Shown here piece after piece: positions 62,207 through 64,000 of a DNA stretch of 64,000 nt. The position numbers and the translations under genes are program-made. The stretch is from contig JACKNZ010000017.1 of assembly GCA_024234595.1 (NCBI GenBank), positions 1 through 64,000 of the forward strand, given 5' to 3'. Each line of letters opens with the position of its first letter. Within the stretch, counting starts at the first letter, position 1. Source of the DNA: Moraxellaceae bacterium (lineage in GTDB: Bacteria > Pseudomonadota > Gammaproteobacteria > Pseudomonadales > Moraxellaceae). The notes below the pieces were generated by a model. That model was not told where the DNA came from and ran no database searches. It saw nothing but the letters and a program-made list of their open reading frames with translations.

Positions 62207-62863
62207 ATGGAAAACGTAGTAATAGATACCCAACTGGTATGGATGACGTGTGGCATTGATGCAGGGTATCAAATTTTGTTAGCACCGCCTGCCCTTGGCA
62301 AAACGTGGGTTGATTTATTGGAAGGGGCTTTTCCTAATTTTGAAGTAGGAGATGCCAGCCTAAAAACCGTTGAAATTAACTATGAAGGCGGTAAGGCACT
62401 GGCCTTAGCGTTTTTTGACCCCGAGTTATGCGACGGTAGCTCACGCCCGATTAAACACTTTATGTTGTTGTTGGGTATCAATGATGCGGTATTTAAAAAA
62501 GCACCCTTATTATTGATACCTCCCTTATTAAAACAGCTAAAACCAGCCTTTGATGTGATTTGCCAAGCCTCGCGTTATAGTTCAGAACAAGAGATTATGC
62601 GTCAGGCACAACAGCAGCAAAGTGAGCGTAATATTCGTTTGGAGTTTGCGTCTAAGTTATCTTCTTTTAAATTAGGCAATAAAAACAAACAAGTAACAGG
62701 CGTGCAAAAAGCAGTAACCACACGTGACGTATTACCACCCATCGAGCAACAGCATCCTCAAGAAGAAGCCTTGGCAATGCCTGTTTGGTTAAAATGGGCT
62801 TTTTTAGTTGTGGTTTTGGTAGCGATGATAGCTGGTATTTGGGTAGGGTTAACAGCGGAGTAA
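62207..62863 (+). CDS. Tail-anchored membrane protein, middle gene of the GTPase operon
   Basis: This 218-residue protein has a soluble N-terminal domain (about 1-130) with APPALGKTW near residue 26 (a degenerate P-loop-like sequence), a charged linker (about 130-190), and one C-terminal membrane helix (about 192-214, MPVWLKWAFLVVVLVAMIAG) with only a few residues after. So the bulk faces the cytosol. It starts 13 bases after the GTPase stop and ends three bases before the next start. I recognise no family; it is probably a membrane adaptor. Confidence 0.7.
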   Translation: MENVVIDTQLVWMTCGIDAGYQILLAPPALGKTWVDLLEGAFPNFEVGDASLKTVEINYEGGKALALAFFDPELCDGSSRPIKHFMLLLGINDAVFKKAPLLLIPPLLKQLKPAFDVICQASRYSSEQEIMRQAQQQQSERNIRLEFASKLSSFKLGNKNKQVTGVQKAVTTRDVLPPIEQQHPQEEALAMPVWLKWAFLVVVLVAMIAGIWVGLTAE

Positions 62864-62866
62864 AGT

Positions 62867-63961
62867 GTGCAGAGTCAGACAGAATGGTCATCTTGGTTAG
62901 CAATTTTTGATGAATGGGTTGCACAAATTTTTGTGATTGTGTTGGTGACATTGTTATTAAACTTTGTGGTCAAGCGTATCATGGCGCGTATGGCAGCACG
63001 TTTTGCATTAACACCGAATCCGTGGGACGACGCGCTAATAGAGGCACTACAAAAGCCATTAGCATTTTTAATTTGGCTCATTGGCTTAACCATAGCCGTC
63101 TATGTGATTAAAGAAGCGACTCAACAAAGTATTTTTGCCTCTGCTGCGCCTTTGCGTGATTTAGGCATTGTGTTTGCCCTGTCGTGGTTTTTGTATCGTT
63201 TAGCGATAAATGTTGAAGCCAATGTTATAGCCATACACGAACAACAAGACCGACATTACGATAAAACTACCGCCGTTGCTTTGGGCAAATTGGTGCGTTT
63301 GTCATTGATAATTACTTCAACCTTAGTGGCATTACAAACCCTTGGTATATCTATTTCGGGTGTATTGGCCTTTGGTGGTGTGGGTGGCATAGCGATTGGT
63401 TTTGCAGCACGAGATTTGCTAGCCAATTTTTTTGGTGCGTTGATGGTGTATTGGGATAGACCGTTTAATGTTGGCGATTGGATTCGCTCACCCGATAGAG
63501 AAATCGAAGGCACTGTTGAAGACATTGGCTGGCGTTTAACGCGAATTAGAACCTTTGACCAGCGGCCTTTGTATGTTCCCAATTCGGTGTTTACGGGGAT
63601 TGTGGTCGAAAATCCTTCGCGTATGGCCAATAGACGCATTAACGAAACCATTGCTATTCGTTATGCCGACATTGACAAAATGGCGGCTATTGTTACCGAT
63701 GTTAAAGCCATGTTAATGGCTCATGCCGAAATAGATACCACTAAAACCTTGATGGTTAACTTTGATACTTTTAATCAGTCTTCGGTTGATTTTTTTATTT
63801 ATACCTTTACCAAAACTACTAATTGGGTTGAGTTTCATCATATTAAGCAAGATGTGTTGTTAAAAATTGCTGAGATTGTGGCGCAACATGGGGCGCAAAT
63901 GGCCTTTCCTACCACGACTTTGGATTTGCCTGAGCAGGTCATGGTGGGTTTGCAAAAATAA
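62867..63961 (+). CDS. MscS-like mechanosensitive channel, 364 residues
   Basis: The 364-residue membrane protein has four or so N-terminal helices (about 15-145) and the MscS core: the pore helix with LAFGGVGGIAIGFAARDLLANFFGA (about 165-190, quoted in part), the beta domain VYWDRPFNVGDWIRSP and the C-terminal alpha/beta domain. It is longer than MscS. The start is a GTG after CGGAG. It is the last gene of the GTPase operon, three bases after the tail-anchored protein, so its gating may be linked to those proteins. The gating signal is unknown. Confidence 0.85.
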   Translation: MQSQTEWSSWLAIFDEWVAQIFVIVLVTLLLNFVVKRIMARMAARFALTPNPWDDALIEALQKPLAFLIWLIGLTIAVYVIKEATQQSIFASAAPLRDLGIVFALSWFLYRLAINVEANVIAIHEQQDRHYDKTTAVALGKLVRLSLIITSTLVALQTLGISISGVLAFGGVGGIAIGFAARDLLANFFGALMVYWDRPFNVGDWIRSPDREIEGTVEDIGWRLTRIRTFDQRPLYVPNSVFTGIVVENPSRMANRRINETIAIRYADIDKMAAIVTDVKAMLMAHAEIDTTKTLMVNFDTFNQSSVDFFIYTFTKTTNWVEFHHIKQDVLLKIAEIVAQHGAQMAFPTTTLDLPEQVMVGLQK

Positions 63962-63986
63962 ATCTAGGCTTAATGGGTAAAAGAAA

Positions 63987-64000
63987 ACCCTCTCCCACAG
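63987..64000. repeat. Start of a REP palindrome at the window edge
   Basis: CCCTCTCCCACAG is the left arm of the CCCTCTCC family; the rest lies outside. It falls 3' of the MscS-like gene. Confidence 0.6.

Noticed and set aside
1..64000. CRISPR array, tRNA, rRNA or complete insertion sequence
   Set aside because: No regularly spaced direct repeats, cloverleaf or rRNA sequence, or transposase frame was seen; the repeats found are small palindromic and MITE-like.

Overview
The window looks like chromosome of a gammaproteobacterium of moderate GC (roughly 40-45% by eye). The gene set fits a Moraxellaceae-like member of the Pseudomonadales. The clues are the nrdR-ribD-ribE-ribB-ribH-nusB-thiL-pgpA block with a separate ribA, paired ~600-residue acyl-CoA dehydrogenases in tandem, the malic enzyme-phosphotransacetylase fusion, and FeoAB followed by a small Cys-rich membrane protein. 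This placement is inferred from gene content, not from a database search. No rRNA, tRNA, CRISPR array, prophage or transposase gene was seen.

Layout: (1) 1-2.9 kb: the C-terminal end of a beta-class DNA methyltransferase (Mod), glyA, and a Phd/VapC toxin-antitoxin pair. (2) 3-13.9 kb: a CNNM/CorC transporter, then the riboflavin/nusB/thiL/pgpA cluster. An inverted PA14-domain lipoprotein gene interrupts it; its signal peptide is separated from its body by a frameshift at a six-G tract. A small MscS and a retropepsin-like protease also sit inside the cluster. (3) 13.9-16.4 kb: a Fur-box-controlled feoAB operon. (4) 16.5-24.1 kb: an AsmA-family protein, mutY, and three tandem membrane diguanylate cyclases. 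(5) 24.4-32.7 kb: a YgiQ radical SAM protein, a TonB-dependent receptor, and an FtsX-type ABC transporter divergent from tesA. (6) 33-38 kb: two paralogous exported START-like proteins, QmcA/NfeD, an SRPBCC protein, an alpha/beta hydrolase and trxC. (7) 38-42 kb: a type I secretion ATPase and adaptor, and a small lipoprotein. (8) 42.6-46.3 kb: two acyl-CoA dehydrogenases. (9) 46.4-49 kb: a RelE-type toxin-antitoxin pair and two unrecognised proteins. (10) 49-53.7 kb: a hybrid histidine kinase and a CHASE2 adenylate cyclase. (11) 53.8-58.9 kb: an SDR and a divergent TetR with twin operators, a DMT exporter, and maeB. (12) 59-64 kb: unrecognised proteins and a GTPase / tail-anchored protein / MscS-like channel operon.

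The window is rich in small non-coding repeats. There are at least two MITE-like families: one with GGACTTACGC ends in 99- and 127-bp versions with different cores, and one with GTCAGTTAA ends. There are also several REP-type palindromes. Some palindromes lie in frame inside ribD and ygiQ, and one MITE runs into the 5' end of the histidine kinase frame.

The best candidate for an undescribed system is the three-gene GTPase / single-TM protein / MscS operon at 61.06-63.96 kb, read here as a possible nucleotide-gated membrane module. This is inference from gene content and spacing.
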